In this document: positions 35,201 to 50,200 of the stretch, piece by piece | Layout of the letters: each line of letters opens with the position of its first letter | How positions within the stretch are numbered: position 1 is the first letter of the stretch | Origin: Burhinus oedicnemus | Lineage: Eukaryota; Chordata; Aves; Charadriiformes; Burhinidae | Reading direction: 5' to 3' | Length of the DNA: 64,000 nucleotides | Assembly (NCBI GenBank): GCA_008921705.1 | Contig: VFFE01007785.1 | Coordinates: forward strand, 43,125-107,124 | The notes under the pieces: generated by a model | What the model was told of the DNA's origin: nothing | What the model saw: only the letters and a program-made list of their open reading frames with translations | Database searches by the model: none | Position numbers and translations under genes: made by a program

Positions 35201-38200
35201 CTGTCAGGAACTGGTGCTGAAACAAAGAGGCAGTAATTAAATACTAGTACTTCTACTTCAGAGGCAGTATTTAAGTCCACTTCACATTGCTGCTTTGCAT
35301 TCAGCTGCAGGGCAAATTCTCTTTGCCCATTCTCTAGCTGTAACAAATACTGATTTACCTTTTTAACTAAATCATTGTCTTCTATTTGACCAAGATCTCT
35401 TCCAGAGGCTTGAGCAATACGCTTCCCAGCAACCAGGTTCCCCACCATCACAGAGGCAGGGCCAACACCTGTTGGTAAAGAACATGAAATCTGGACTTTT
35501 GATGCAAATGGGAAGGAGCTGGCCTAGAACTGCAATCTGCAGGACAGCAGAGGTACAAAGAGTCTCTGCAGGATTCCACTGCTTCTGGGCATGGGTGCAA
35601 GAACACAGGTAATGAAACCTCACTGATAAGAGTTCAGAAGGCATTGCTAATCTCCTATTCGTTAGCAGAGAGAATACCAAGGAGTTCAAAGGCAGGAATC
35701 AAAATTCCTGACTGACACATGCAAAGAGAGGCCTCAAACACGCCCCAGCCACAGGCCACAAGACAAGCTCTGGTCCCCAACAAGTAGGACACTCTGTGTC
35801 GGAGGCATCACACAGCTTCCCAGGTCTTAGATTGCGACCTTCAGTTTACTGACACTAAAAACAAAAAAAAGGGGGGGGTGCTCGTGTTACCTGGTTGTTT
35901 CTGCCTGGGTTTTGGCAAATTCGTCACACACGTGTGCGGGCACATGAGGATGTTGCACGGATGCAGAGAGCCCTCCAGAAAGTGCTGTTTGGTTTGAGAG
36001 ATATGGATCCCTCCCAATGGAGTTTTTGGCAATGTATTGGCTGGCACAAGAGCAAGGCAATATACACCCACTTGGTGAATGCTGTCAATTGCCTAGAGAA
36101 AGGAAAGATGGTCACACGAATTCTTGGTACTACTGGAGACAGTCTGCTGTTCCCAGCTGCACTGACATACTGCAAGACAAAGCCCTGCATTTATAAGGTA
36201 CTGGAGGAGCAAGTCAGTCACTATCGTTCCATTTCACCTCTGTAACATCAGCGAGCCCTACGGTAAGAGCTAAGTGCTTGTTAGCATCCCTGCCTTTATA
36301 GTCCATTTCATACACAAGAAATCCTTTTTTAAATCTTTCATGACCAAAATCCCAAAATATACACAGTTGCTTGATGAATCATATGATTTCGATCTTAAGA
36401 TTTTATCCATCTGTCTCCTCTGAACCATCACACTCTGTTCTTGTTTGTCCGCCTCAGCATTCAGGCATCTAATACATTATTCAGACCACCAGGTACTTCC
36501 CTGATTTTTCTCACCAGTTTGCATACTTCACAACCTGAAACATCATTCCCAAGAATGACCTACATGCAATGCACACAGCTCTCAAAGTAAGTATTTGTTA
36601 CTCATTCTACTTTCTTAGGACTACACTCATTCAGCTGTTTTAACCTTTCTCTGCTTACTGTCTCCCTGCTGAAAATGCGTCTCCAAAGGTAAGGGTGGCT
36701 TTAAATCATAACTTCGAGCACCAGCATGATTCAAGACTAAAAGCAGAACTCCGAAGCTTGAGCACTGGATCTGCTTTGCAGTGCTGAGAGGCAACTGTGT
36801 TTCTCTACGCAGTCATTTTGCTAGCATAATGCTGACCACTTCGTCAGAGCCTACGCTGTTCTGCGTTGCAGCCGCTTTCCCAGGACCTTCAGGACATAAC
36901 AGAACAGCTTGTACACAGCAGATGTACCCAGCCTGTGACCCTGTAAAAATACCTTGTGCCAAGAGGGATCATGAGCCTGTGCTCTTTCCATCTGGGGCAT
37001 GCTGACCGCCTCTGATCTGCCCCCATGCCGAAAAACTGCACAAACTCACCTTGTCCATCCATGTGAGCGAGCTTACCTGCAGCACTCGACTCATCCACTG
37101 AAAACTGTCCTCTTCAGATGCATCTGGCCTCTGCTCTGCAACCACCACAATCCTCTCATCGTAGAAGACAGATACCGAGAACACAGCAATCCTAAGGAAA
37201 AGGGGAGAGCCCCATTGGCACGAATTCCAGTTTTACTCCTTGGGAACAGAAAGCCCAGGAAACAGACTAAAGACAGAACTCTTAAAAAAAAAAAACCAAA
37301 CAACCATGGGGCAAGGACAGAGAAAAAATATTAGACAATTGAGTCAAAAAGGAAAGACTCTGTGAAGCAGGTAAGAGACTAATTCCACCTTCTGATGAAA
37401 TTTCTACACAGCATAGTCCTCCGTCCTCTCAACCTGCTATCACATTTCTGTTGAACCTGTGGCAAATCACTCACACAATAAAAGCTTTAAAAGTATTTAC
37501 ATGACGTAGGGGGCTTAAAATCTCCTGTTAAGTCTTAGAGACAGGAGCTCCAACCCTGCCTGAGGATGTAGAAAATTAGATCCACAACTGCTAAACAAAA
37601 TTAAATCTCTTTGAACATTAATGAAACTCTTCCTTGCTGCAGAGCATCAGCCAGCAGCTAGCTACTACAGAGACTTAGAAGTAAATTCTACAGAGACGGA
37701 GAATTAAATTCTCCATGTGGCCAACTTATCTTGTTGCTTGATTCCTTCCCCTAAAGTACACAGACTTGAAAAGCCAGACAGGACAGTGGGGAAAACAAAC
37801 CTGTGCTGGGCAGCATCAGGCCGAGCAAAGTAAATATGTTTTGGTTTAGAGAGTAACTGAGCTACCCAAACAAAGGCCTTACTGAAGAGAAATCGAAGAA
37901 CATACTAAAGATCCTGTTTCATTACATTACATGCAGAAGCTTATGGAGAGGGGCAAGGTTTATTTTGCTAACCTTCCTCTGTAAACTGTTTTTATTGACT
38001 CTACTGCCAATCCAGTTGCTACAATGTCATCGGCATTATGTCTACGTCCGCTAACTGTCAGCAATCCATCCATTTTTCCAACCACAAACACCAAACTGCC
38101 CTGAAAGATAAAAAGGTACGCATGAGTAACTTACGCAAAGTGGAGATCCAAATGTCTTTGATGACTTGCATATTTCATAACTGTGGCTAAATCAATGGAA

Positions 38201-41200
38201 TTTGCATAAAACACCTTTTCTTTCTCTTTAAATTACATCATTTGTGACTAAACCAGGAGAAGCATTCTAGCTTCTCCAGTGAGACAGGACACTGGAGCAC
38301 GCGTAGAAGAACTGCCATACAAAAAGCTTCTTACACTTGGTTGTAGAAGAATTGGCAATCTAAAAATGTAACAAGCAACACAGTAAGGCACTATAATGAC
38401 AACGTGCTGGAAAAGTAAGGGTTCCTACTGGCTCAGGCAAATCCTTTGACTTGCAACTGTCTTATCCACAGCGAGCCATCCTTACACATACTTCTGTACC
38501 CGAGTGCAGAAAGGCTTGGGTACATTTAAGGCTATTAGCATGAACAAGAGAATACAATAACGCAAGCTCAAAAACCCTATTACGTACAGGTCCAACAAAT
38601 CCCAGCAAGCCGGAGCGGACAAATGGCACGTCGCCCACCGGAGAGCCAGCCGAGTTCACAGGGATAACCTGCAACAGAAGAGAGGACACTGGAGGCAAAG
38701 CGGATACGCCTGAGGGTAGAAAAACATTCCCTGCATCAAGAATTGCACTATATGTGAGTGAAGTGATGAGGAGAAGGGGAGGGAATCCTTGGTACCGTCA
38801 CTGTTTTAGCACCAAGGGAGACCTTTACGAAAGGGGAATACTGAATATATCTAACTGTAAGGAGTTTTTCAGGGCATCTTTTTAAAAAACAACATTACCA
38901 CTTACGTTACAAGCCCACGAGATTATACAAGACTACCAGTGCTATGCAGGAAATGGGGAAAGAAAGATGCATCCTCCTATACATACCTCAAATGTATTCT
39001 TTGTCACCCCTGCCAGCCCATAATACATCATTCCTCCTGCTCTGGAGCTAACGCAGATCTCGCCAATCTCATCTGTTTTACAGAGCTGAGGCGGTCCATC
39101 AGGTTTCACTATACACATCATTCCTAGGACAAATTGCGCATTGTTAAAATAGTCCCCAAGATTTGCCTTGTACAAGAGCTGACACATTTAACCGTATGAC
39201 GGCACAGTACGGGGACTGCTTAACTCCCCAGGGCTGAGGCTGAATATGGGAGAGAACAATGACCGGTTCTTTTCCTAAAACATTCCAGACCATTCGCAAA
39301 AAGGTCTTACAGGAGACTCCTGCACATCTTTACCTCCTGGCATCACGTGGCCAACATCCTGGACAGTGAGAGCAGAGTTTTTATCTTCCGTGTTGACACG
39401 AATCACACCAAAACTCAGCCCATTCATGGACAGGATGGCTCTTCCAGGCAAAGGTGCCCCGGGGACCCCAGGCCTTTGAAAGACACAAAATCAATACACT
39501 ACATCAGGCACATAGGCTATTACTGGACTCGGATGAAGATACTGCAGCAACAGAAATATGCATATTTCAGTGTCTTGTCTTTGCATAACAAATTTAAAAC
39601 TGTGAAGGTGGCAGTAGAGATCGCCTCGCAGAACAGCCACATTGATCAGTAAGTAAGAAACCATATTCTTGGGCAATTGCAACCCTTCTTCCAGCTCTTT
39701 AGCTTACCCCATGTTAAGACACCAGCTCCCAGGCCAGGTGATCACAGGGCTAGTTATTAGAGAAGGCAGCAATGGACAGCAACAAACTATGAACATGACT
39801 GTCCAAAGTGATATCAAATTTTATCTCAGATTCAAGAATACCACACTAGCTGTGTAAATCAAGAGTAGGAAAAAACAGCGCACAGTTCTTACAGGCACTG
39901 CTGAGCTGTCACACATCTTAAAGAAAAAACAGCACCCATATCTTAGGAGAAATGTTTAACGACTTAGCTACTTGAATACCTGACCACACACAGTAAATGC
40001 CAGTGGAGCTTATTACATGCTTAAGTCAACTATGACCAACCGATTTGTCAACAAACCTCAGCCCGGATCACTTAATCTAGCAAACAGACTGCAATGCTGT
40101 ACGCCCATTACCTCCGTATTGCAATGGTCATCGCTTCTGGAGATGTGGCACATGGACAAATTGCCTCTGGCTTAAGCCCATGGCTCTGAAACAAGCTCAG
40201 GAAGGCATCACATGAGGAAACAGACCCTGGAAAGAAAGAAAATATGCCACTATGTCTTTACATAATTTGATTTTTCAAATTGTCTGTAAAATAACCTAGA
40301 AATAAGTGCAGTGTATTTGCAGACTACATATACTGTATTCGCTTCTAAAAACTCCAGGTAGCACCTTCCAAGATACCAGCCACAAAGGAGCTTAAATGCC
40401 TACTGAATGTGACCCGGGAACAGGCGTGTTCTCTTGAACGAGTCTGCTTTTCTCCCCCAGTTTCCTTCAGAGTTGTTACATGCTCGCGGTACAACACCAG
40501 GCTTAAAATACTTTCCAAAACTCCAATAATTAGTGCACGTATGCAGGGTCTGTTTCCAAGCAGCATGCACAATCAAAACAGGTCTAATGGTATTCCAAGT
40601 ATCCCTTCCAGTTGGTGCCATCTAGACAAACATTCTTTAAGCCTTTTCACTAACAGTATTCCTTGCAGATTTTTCTGGGGATTTTTTCCCCTTCAAAGTT
40701 CTTCTTAAAAGCCTTTACCTTACCCCCTGTGAGCAATTTAAAACCAATCTCACTGTGTCTCCTGGAATTCTGTTTTACACACAAGAGCTCCCCATTCAAC
40801 TCTCCTGTTTCTTACTTTGCAGTATCTTTCACAACTCAAAGGATGAAAGCACAGAAAGCCCCTTGCCCTGGTGCTCACGTACCACAATCCACAGCTCTGT
40901 GTTACTAGACAGCTGCCCTAACCAAAATCTCCTCGGACCTACCTACAAAAGGAGTTAAGCTTGAGCCTGGGAGACAACTAGCTGAGAAACCTCTCTCCTG
41001 AAAACAGCAGGATGTGCATACTTACAGGGATTTGCACCATCGGTTACAATCAGCATGCGCAGAGAACTCAAACTGACGTCTCTTTGGTCTCGATGGGCCA
41101 TCATGGCCCAGTGCAAGTCTCGACACTTGACTAAAGCAACTTTTGCTGCAAACCAACACAAAAAAGATGTAAGGACAAATACAAGCTTTCCATGAGTCAT

Positions 41201-44200
41201 TTTTGCATGAACACACACTCCAACACCCCCAAATGAGAAAACTGTCACTAAGGCAAGCAAGCCTTAATTAACTGAGCCTGCAATAACACCAAATCCCAAC
41301 ATACAATAGCATCTGCTAAGGCATACAGGCCACGTGCCCACCACCTGAGCCAGGGTCTGTCATCATTGCAGCCCCTCCTCCAAAGTGCATAAATCCTTAT
41401 CACCATCTGAATGTCCTCGGTGAAGACTGGGGACCAATGGATCTCGGTCTCATAAAAGGCACTGGCTGCAAGTACACAGGTCATGAGGTCCCCGTCAAGT
41501 CTGCCGACATTCACATGGCATTAGGACTTTGTGCATAATTTAGAAATAAATTAGAGTTTTGGCCCTCGAGATTCGTCATGGGAGAGCAAGACAACAGGCT
41601 CTAAGGCATTTGAGATTTTAATGCCCCTCACTCATTTATCCTGAAAAAGTCAAACTAAAGTTGTGGAACATACACGGTTACCTTTGTGGGCATGAACTCT
41701 CTGCACCCATGAGAGCGGACAGGTTTTCATCACAGAGTAGGGCACACTGATAGTATGCAGTTTGTTCATTACATTCTGAAAAAGAGAAAAAAGATTTTTA
41801 GAAAAGGGGTCACAAAACCTATTATGAAGCAGAAACAGGAGTCACCCTCACTCCCCATCAACCCCTACCCCACCATGAATTCACATAAGGTGAATGAGGA
41901 TGCTTCTACGCTTCCTCCAGAGAAGTGCAGATCTAGCAGGGAGAGAAATGGTTGACTTAATAGGTAATGGTCCTCAACCACCTCCTCAAATGTTGCAATC
42001 ATAAGGAGTTATGAAATGTTTCAGAAAGTCCTTACAGGCTGAACTCACCGTCAGAATGCCATGCCACAACCCTGCATCCTTTTTAAAATCCAAAACATTC
42101 ACTATCGTTTCACCTGGGAAAAGAAAGTTGTAGTTGAAGTGAAATGTGCCAAGGCAGCTGTGACCATTATTTATGCTAGAATCTGCGTACGTTGAATCTG
42201 TCAGATCTGCTCCAAGAGGTACACACGCAGCAAGCAAGTGCAGAGCCTTGTTTGTTTGATTATACGTTTTACTAGTCAGAGCTCCTTGTTATGCAAAATA
42301 ACACAAGCAAACATCAATTTAAGAGAAGGAACACATCCCAGAAAGTTGCAAGGAAATTACATTCCAGCCTGTAATGTACATCAGAAGAACAGAAAGGGTC
42401 TTAACCTCATTACGCGTGAGCAGTAGCAGGGGAAGAGAATAGAGAACATCACTCAAGCATTGACTCCCAGAAGCAATGGAAATTAAAGTGACGGCTTCCA
42501 AAAGACAAACTCTGCATTTTAAAGTACTATGACATACTGCTCTAAAAATAAAGTTTCAGTCATGGATATATAAATTAGCTTGATTTACAAGGCAGACCAG
42601 ACTAAAACCATATCCTATAGCAGAACTCTCTGTACTCCCAGCAGCAATTTCCAAGCTCCATTTCTGGATTAGCCAAAAAGCTTCATGCAACTGGTAGAGA
42701 ACCAGTTTATGCAAGAGGCGCTTTGATATTTATACACACTGTCAAGAACAAAAGTTTGGAAATGCATTTTAACGGGTGATCCATCAGTACAGCAAGAGAA
42801 AGACTCAAGCCCATTGGAAACTTCCTATTCTGTACATAGGAAGTTGCATCTCAACATGAGGAGGAACTTCTTTACTTTAAAGGGTGGCAGAGCACAGGAA
42901 GAGGCTGCCCAGAGAGGTGGTGGAGTCTCCAACTCCGGAGACATTCCAAACCCACCTGGACGCCATCCTGTGCAACCTGCTCCGGGTGACCCTGCTCTGG
43001 CAGTGGGGTTTGGACTAGGTGATCTCCAGAGGTCCCTGCCAACCCCTGGGATTCTGATTCTGTGAGAACGCTCCCCTTTTGATTCATCGCTCCCCTTTTC
43101 ATTCATCTGAACAGACTTGTCAACTTTCTAGACATGAAGCAAATCCCACTTTTTATTCCTCTTCACTATGGCAGTGAAAATGATGTAGTTTTGGATGGAA
43201 AAGAGTACAGACAGTGTTTAGTTTTGGGGGAGAGTTAATCCACACCTTTTTTTTTTTTTTTTTTTTTACACTCTTTTTTTTAAGTAGATACTATTGTGTA
43301 CTGTTAAAAATATGAGAGGCAACACCAAAAATTATGTTGCTGAACCTTCATTCCTTTGACGTTTCTGTGACACCACCTACCTTCAGAATAGTTGCAGGCC
43401 TGAGACAAGGCTTGACAGTGAGACAGCATGGCAATCCGAGACACTGTAACACCCATAACGCTGCCCTCTTTGCTCGTCTTGTACTACAGAAGAGGAAAAA
43501 AAGTTAAGGTGTGACTCTGGATCCCACATATGAAGGAAATTACATCACAGGATCCATATTAAATAAAGTTTTATTTCTCGAAAGCTGCTGAGACATGCTC
43601 AGAAAAATACCTGCTTGTAGAAACTATCAGCAAGGTTCACTACAGAAAATATATTCAGGTAGCAAATGTGTTCAGCTAACTCCAGAGAGATATAAGATAA
43701 AGATGGCAATTGAATGTGTTTGTGTTTATTTCACTATTAGTACTTTTCACAGCAACTCTTTCTGTTCCCTTAAGTAAAATGAAAAGCCGATTTGTAATTT
43801 TAGAATAGCCAAATTATTCTTACTACTTAAGCCACTGCAATTCCTAGAAGTTGCCTTACTGAGGTGTACAAATGAAAATAAGCTCTGCTAGGAAGAACAG
43901 AAAATGCAAAATGCTGTTGGCTTAAGTAGTTTCAGAAATCTGTGTTATCAAGTACACCATCTCAGAGAGCTCAGTTGTCTCAATTACTAGCTTTCTGGAA
44001 CAAGAACAGTGTTCTCCAACTCATTTCGAACAGCGCTCAAGGCCACAAAGATATTAAAAACTAAAATAAGCCTCACAGCAGGTTGTACACAGGGAAAGAC
44101 TTGTTTCAGTGGCTAGAAACTGGGAAGTTTAAGGTAGTGAGGTGAAAGCATTATTTCTCTGGTGATTAGAACATTAAATTCAGCTCACGGAAACTACTTT

Positions 44201-47200
44201 CTATTCCCCGTTCACTACTTACCTCAATATATGCTGGCTCAGTTCCTGCAGCTGAGATGTTGGGCTGCCAGTCCTTAGGAGATTTGGAGAGATATTTTGA
44301 ATCTGTCACAACCCATTTGAGTCTCGGCCAACCTAGAGCCAAAATTAAAGGGGAATATTAACATCAGTTTATTTATTGAGGGGTTTATATTCTGCAAGAA
44401 AACGCTAAAACCCATCATTTGTCCAAGTTCAGTTATACAAGCAAAATACCGATCCAAGCCAAGCTACTAGCCAGAAGGCTCATCTCGTTTCTCAACGGGG
44501 AGTTCAGCGGGCAACAAGGCACTTCCTCTGCTCAGGAAAGATCCCTGCAGTATTTCTAAATATAGCTGCTTGTGTCGTTAATAAAACTGCTTTTGAACCT
44601 GCCAAATGCCACTGAAGGGATCTGAGGACAGCCCTGGCTTGTAAGGTGGATTCACTGTGACTTCCAGAACCACAAAGCAATTCTGTCAGACACATGGATC
44701 AATCTGCACCATATGCATAAAACCTGTAACAGTTAAGTGATGCTATCAGAAAAGTTGCTCGCTTTGTCGCCCCCCCAACGCATTCAGACTTCTGACAACC
44801 ACTTTCAGACAGTTCAGCTATAGCAAAAGTACAATCAAAAGCAAATATATAACCCATCTAACCTTTAAATTGCACAATTTCTCCATTTTGGGTTTTTGGA
44901 AGCCCTTTCAGACAAACTTCAGTGGTGAGGGCCAAAGCAATACCACAGCTTCCCAGCAGAAAACCGATCTGCTGACCACCAGCATCCTGAGGGAAGAAGG
45001 GGAAAAAAAGTCATTCCTGTTTCAAGATGACATGTCAACTTTCCCCTTACCAAAATCTAAGGTTTGGTAATGCTCTGGTAACTGGATGGTAACATTATGG
45101 GTCACATTGGGAGGAAAAAGAAGAAAAAAAACCCCATGCCCACAACCACTCTTTCCTTTGGTTTGTCCTTCTCCACCCACATCCAATGTCCGGCAATGGT
45201 TTGAAACTCAAATGACAACCAGTGTCTGGCAGGGATGAATAAAACCGCTTCTAAGCTTATATAATAACACATTTTGGAAGACGATAAATATCCAGCACAA
45301 TGGCCTGCTGGGTGAAAATGGAGACATGCCTATAAGCCAATAAAAGCCCACAGGAAAATGATAAGCCACCACGAAAAAAGCAGAAGGGCTACTTAATCTT
45401 CTGCATACCAAGTCTGCTCTTTTCAATTCATTTTGTTCAAAAATGAAACGATTATGTAACTGGGGACAGATTGCAGAGAAATCTGGTGATTCTCAAAGGG
45501 AACTCTTTATACATAAAACAAATATTGCATTGGCAAGACTAAAATGCATTGGATGTGAAATCCACAGAAAACAAGTGCTCGTGCCCAGCATCTAGGCATT
45601 GAGCAGACACCATCTCTTTTCATTAATGGAAGCCCAGATGCTTCAAAGAGGGATCATGAGGCAAAAAAAAGCAAAATGTATAATTACACTGAAATAACAA
45701 GGCCTCTCTTTCCCCGGGAACTAATTTCTATTGCACAATGATAAAAACATTGAAATGAGGTAGCTCACGAAGAAATCTGATTGGGCAAATACTGGGAGAA
45801 GTTTTAATTTTGTATTTGGTTGCTATAGCAGTTGTCACGTTGCAGACAAACGAAAGCAAAGCTCCGTGACTCCCATAGGATTACCAGACTAGCGTACCAT
45901 TTCATTACCACCTCTCTTGCCATATGTTTGCCATTATCCTGTTGCTTTTGATTCCTCGTACGAAATCTATAGCTTTAGACAGTTGTTGACACGGCAATAA
46001 TATGGCAATATTGCAAAAATTCTGGTAAGGGTAAAGAAAACGCTTTGTTGAGCCAGTAATTTACAAAAAATGCCTCGAAGTCTTCAGAAATACTTAGCAC
46101 CTTCAGCCTCCAGCAAAGTCAAAAGACTGGCAGATGCTAAGCATCGCTGGAAATGAGACCTGATTCACATCAATCGGAGGGCAGATTCACAGTATTATGT
46201 GTGCTGTATAAGTTATTTGCCGTAACGGAATGAAGACTACAGCACTTAGGTGAATCGACCACTTCCAGTGACTCAGCACAGCTCTCTGGTCAATATGTTT
46301 TTCCATTTTTAACCAGCTATTCCAGGTTCACATCGCGTTGATACGGAGCTGCCAAAGCAGCAGCCGGATGCTGTGAAACACTTTCAGAGGCTGATGGGCT
46401 GACTTGGTTTTCATCCCACATCAGCCTATCACTCCTCTAAGTTCCATCAACGTTACCTTTCTGGTAAGAGGTACCTCTATAGGCACTGGTATGACTTCTG
46501 CTAGGAGACAGCCGTAAAATGCCACCATAAACATGACTGGGTCATTGTTGGGATAAACAAGGGCTACCTACAATTCACAAAAACATTTTGTTAGTTGAAA
46601 TACAAGGAAAAATTGTGAAGTTCAGATCTAGAGTGACTAAAAGTCAAAAAAACTTTGTCTTATTTCACATTCTACCACAGCATTTTTCACAGGGCATCTT
46701 CAACCGCTCTTTCTTCCACAGAATATCTGGTACGTGCACGAGTTCCTCATGCAGTAACGTCAGCATTCCCCGTGCACCCATACACACGAAGACGCACATA
46801 CAGCCAAGACACAGAAATCTAAAACTCTGTATTTCTCTCAGAGGTGCAATGCTCTTCCTTAGATGTATTTCAAAGTCCAGAGCCAAGAAGTTGCTTACAG
46901 AGGAGCCAGCAGGACTGAAAAAATCACAGAAGTTTCTTTCCCAAATAGCCTGTCCCTGGGATAAGAGTCTCGCTATTAAAAGAACAAGATTATAGTGTTT
47001 GTGGTAAGTTACAGCCCCCCAAACCCCTCTTTGTACTTCAGAGGGAGAACCAGACAGTCCCAAACTCATTACCCTATCTCCAGGTTTTAACACGGGTTCA
47101 TTTTTGGTCCCCAGTTTATTAAGCAGTGTGTAGGCCAGCTTGAGACTTCTGCTCCACAATTTGCCTAGAACACAAAGAAGAGAGACTTGCACAACTCTAA

Positions 47201-50200
47201 ATCAACCCAGCATACAGGAGAATATTTCAATTCTTGACTGCTTTTACCGTCTACAGTCACATCTCTGTTTCAGTTACGCTGCTTTGTCTACAAAGCTCTC
47301 AAAATCCAGGAAGGTATCTGCAACCACACTAAGACCAACAAACCCACGTTCTATCCACTCCTGCAGTTTAGCAATGGAAGCCAGGGCTCAACTCACCATA
47401 CGTGAGGGTATAAACCGGTTTTCCTGTAACATCCAGTGCTGTCAGACAGGGACATTTAGCTTGTGTGGTTCCCCAGCGCTGCAGTGCTGCTTCTAAGGCA
47501 GGGGGCCAGTTACAAACAACTCCCAGGGGTTCCCCCTTCACAGGTGTCATCTGGCGTCCCTCTGGTTTGGGCTGGTTTGGGTCAGGCTGGGGAACTGAAA
47601 AGAACACAATCGTGTTTCCAGTTCATCTTTGCCCATTTGTTACCAGACAGTTAAGCTGGAAAAACGCACTGAAAACAAATGCTTTTCCTCATCGCCTTTA
47701 GGTTTAACAAACCCCTACCACGTTTCATTTCCTAGGAAGCCCCGCACAAAACAAAACATCGTGAACATAGTCTTCTCCTAAGGTGCTCTTAAAAGGTATT
47801 CAATTCAACAGTCAGGAACGGAACACAGAACTGGAGAAAAGACAAACAATCTTACAAAATAAGGTTGTAATGAAATTACCAGTAAAGACAATCCCTTTTG
47901 GGAAATTAATTAAGTAGCCTAAGTAAATGAAAGGGTTTAAAAAAAATTCTATTTTTATATTTTTGTTAATAAGTTTTAGTTATTGTAAGAAGTTCAGTGT
48001 TGAGCAGGCCACTCAAAGCTCAGCAGTACCGTGAATTACTTCAAACATCGGGTTTGTATCAGACTATTCATGAAGGCTACTGCTAGCTGCAAATAGCAAA
48101 TCGATCGGTCAGCTTCAAAAACAATGGCATAAATAAATTCAGCACTATGCATGTGTGTGTACTGATAACAAATGATTAATAAAAAACACTCGGTGCTATT
48201 ACCTTCCACAATTTCTTCAAAATCATCCACAAAAAACTCTTTCAGGGGTGGCCTTTTAGGTCTTTTCAAGGTGTTAAGCAACTGCTGAATTTTCGTGGAG
48301 ACTCTACTACTCACAGGAACACCTGGAGGGAAAGATTTGTCTAACAGAAGTGTTCATCATCTCTATTAACATTTACATCTTACCTCCTTCCACCCGAGAG
48401 TAATCCTCTCAGTGTGCCCACTCATTCAACTACCGGGTTCCATTATTAAAGGTTGTGCCAGTGCAGGACAACATTAGTAAGCATTCTATCAGTTCCTGTA
48501 TTAACTCTGTGGTCAGAAAATGCTAGTAATAGAAATTCACTTTTAAAGCATTCACTCCCTTCCAAAGCCTGATTTCCATCTGTCTCTGACACACCGCACT
48601 TGCTGTAAAACCCAGCCTACAGATCTGCGCCTGCCTGCAGTATCGACCGACTGCAGTGCAAGACTGCCAGCAGAGGGAGGACACAAGACCAGAAGCATCA
48701 ATGCTACCCCTCTGCACAAAGGTTTGTGCCAACCAGCTCAGAGTGAGTATTATCAGCTTCACAGGAGCTTAATTATAGTTAAGAATTACATTATTTCATA
48801 CATCTTACCTTTCCTTTCGGGAATTCTAGGACAAAAGCTTTTAAAAACAATTAGCCTACCTATGCATTTGTAATTTTTTTCTTAAAAAGCGGTAGAGAAG
48901 AGAAAAGCCTATTATCCCTCCCATGATTTCCTCCAGTTCAGTACATAGTAGGTAATTGCTGCAGCATGGGAATGCATTAATGCCAATGTCACAGCTGCGG
49001 CACAGGAACGTGTTCATGCTGATGCCATAACCATTTCAAATTTGTGAAGTGCTTAAATGGGATAAACTTAAGTCACATGGTTTGCTCTCCCAACTCAAGT
49101 CCTTCCTTAAGACCCTTCTAATTTCTGGGTACTCTGAAAGGTTCCGTACCATCAGCAGTATCCATGAGACTAGACCGGTTAGATCCCTTGTGCATGCCTT
49201 TCACGATCCCTGAAGGAGGAAGGTCGATCGCTGCTGGGCGTGTTGAGGAAGTGGAGGTAGTTGCTGTGACATCTGGGGGAACTGAGAAATTTTCTAAAAA
49301 GAGGGAGAAAATTGAGATGGCAATTAACGTACACCTTTGATTATCAGACGGAACAAGCAAAGTGTTAGTTACCTGTTACCAACAATCTTAAAAATTTAAT
49401 GGGTTGAATGTGTGGGAGCTTTTATTAATGCTAAACACATTGCTTCCTAAATACTAAGTGGCTCTAGGAGATGCGTATTATCTGTTCAGGAAAACAGAAA
49501 ACAAAGGCACAAAATGAGTGGCTTTGTCCATATCAGGAAAGCGGTTCACCAAACCAGAATTCCTATTCTTGGTCTCTAACCTTCAAATCAAGCTAAATCT
49601 CTTGACCTTCAGCACTGCAAAAAAGAAAAGAAAAAAAAGTTTGAGATCCATATGAGCTCTGAAACATTCAAAGCCCCAGAACAAAAACCTACATCACCTA
49701 TGCAGTGATCTCTCTTGCTAGAAATATACTATTTAACTTTTTTGTCAGTAAGGGCTTTCTAAAACAAAACACGTGGTAGGCTATTGACTAAAGCAGATCA
49801 GCAAAACATCATGTTGGGTTTAAATTTCTTCCAGTTCGGTGGCTAAACAGTATGAGCCCATCCAGCAGTTAAATAATAAACTTAAAATCTAATGAATAGA
49901 GCAAGCTGGGTCTTACTTTTGCTTTAAGTTGCAAGACACTGTTTTGCTTTTCAGATGAACTTGTAAGCTTCAAAACTGCAAGTAACTCTGCACACTTTAG
50001 AAATTCTCTCATTAACTTTCTCTTAAATAAGCGATTTTTGCTTACGTGGGATTTCTTTATACAACACAGTAGGTTCAATCATCTGATAGGGCAAGAATAT
50101 TCTATTCTAGCTTAACAGAACCAGCAACTGTTGCTTACGAAGGAAAAAACCCAACAATTTTGAAACTGTATGTTGGCTCGCGCAGAGATGGTCTGAAGGA

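Noticed and set aside
42814..43106. Overlapping open frames of 76-93 residues within DIP2B
   Set aside because: They coincide with the CR1 copy at 42838-43072.
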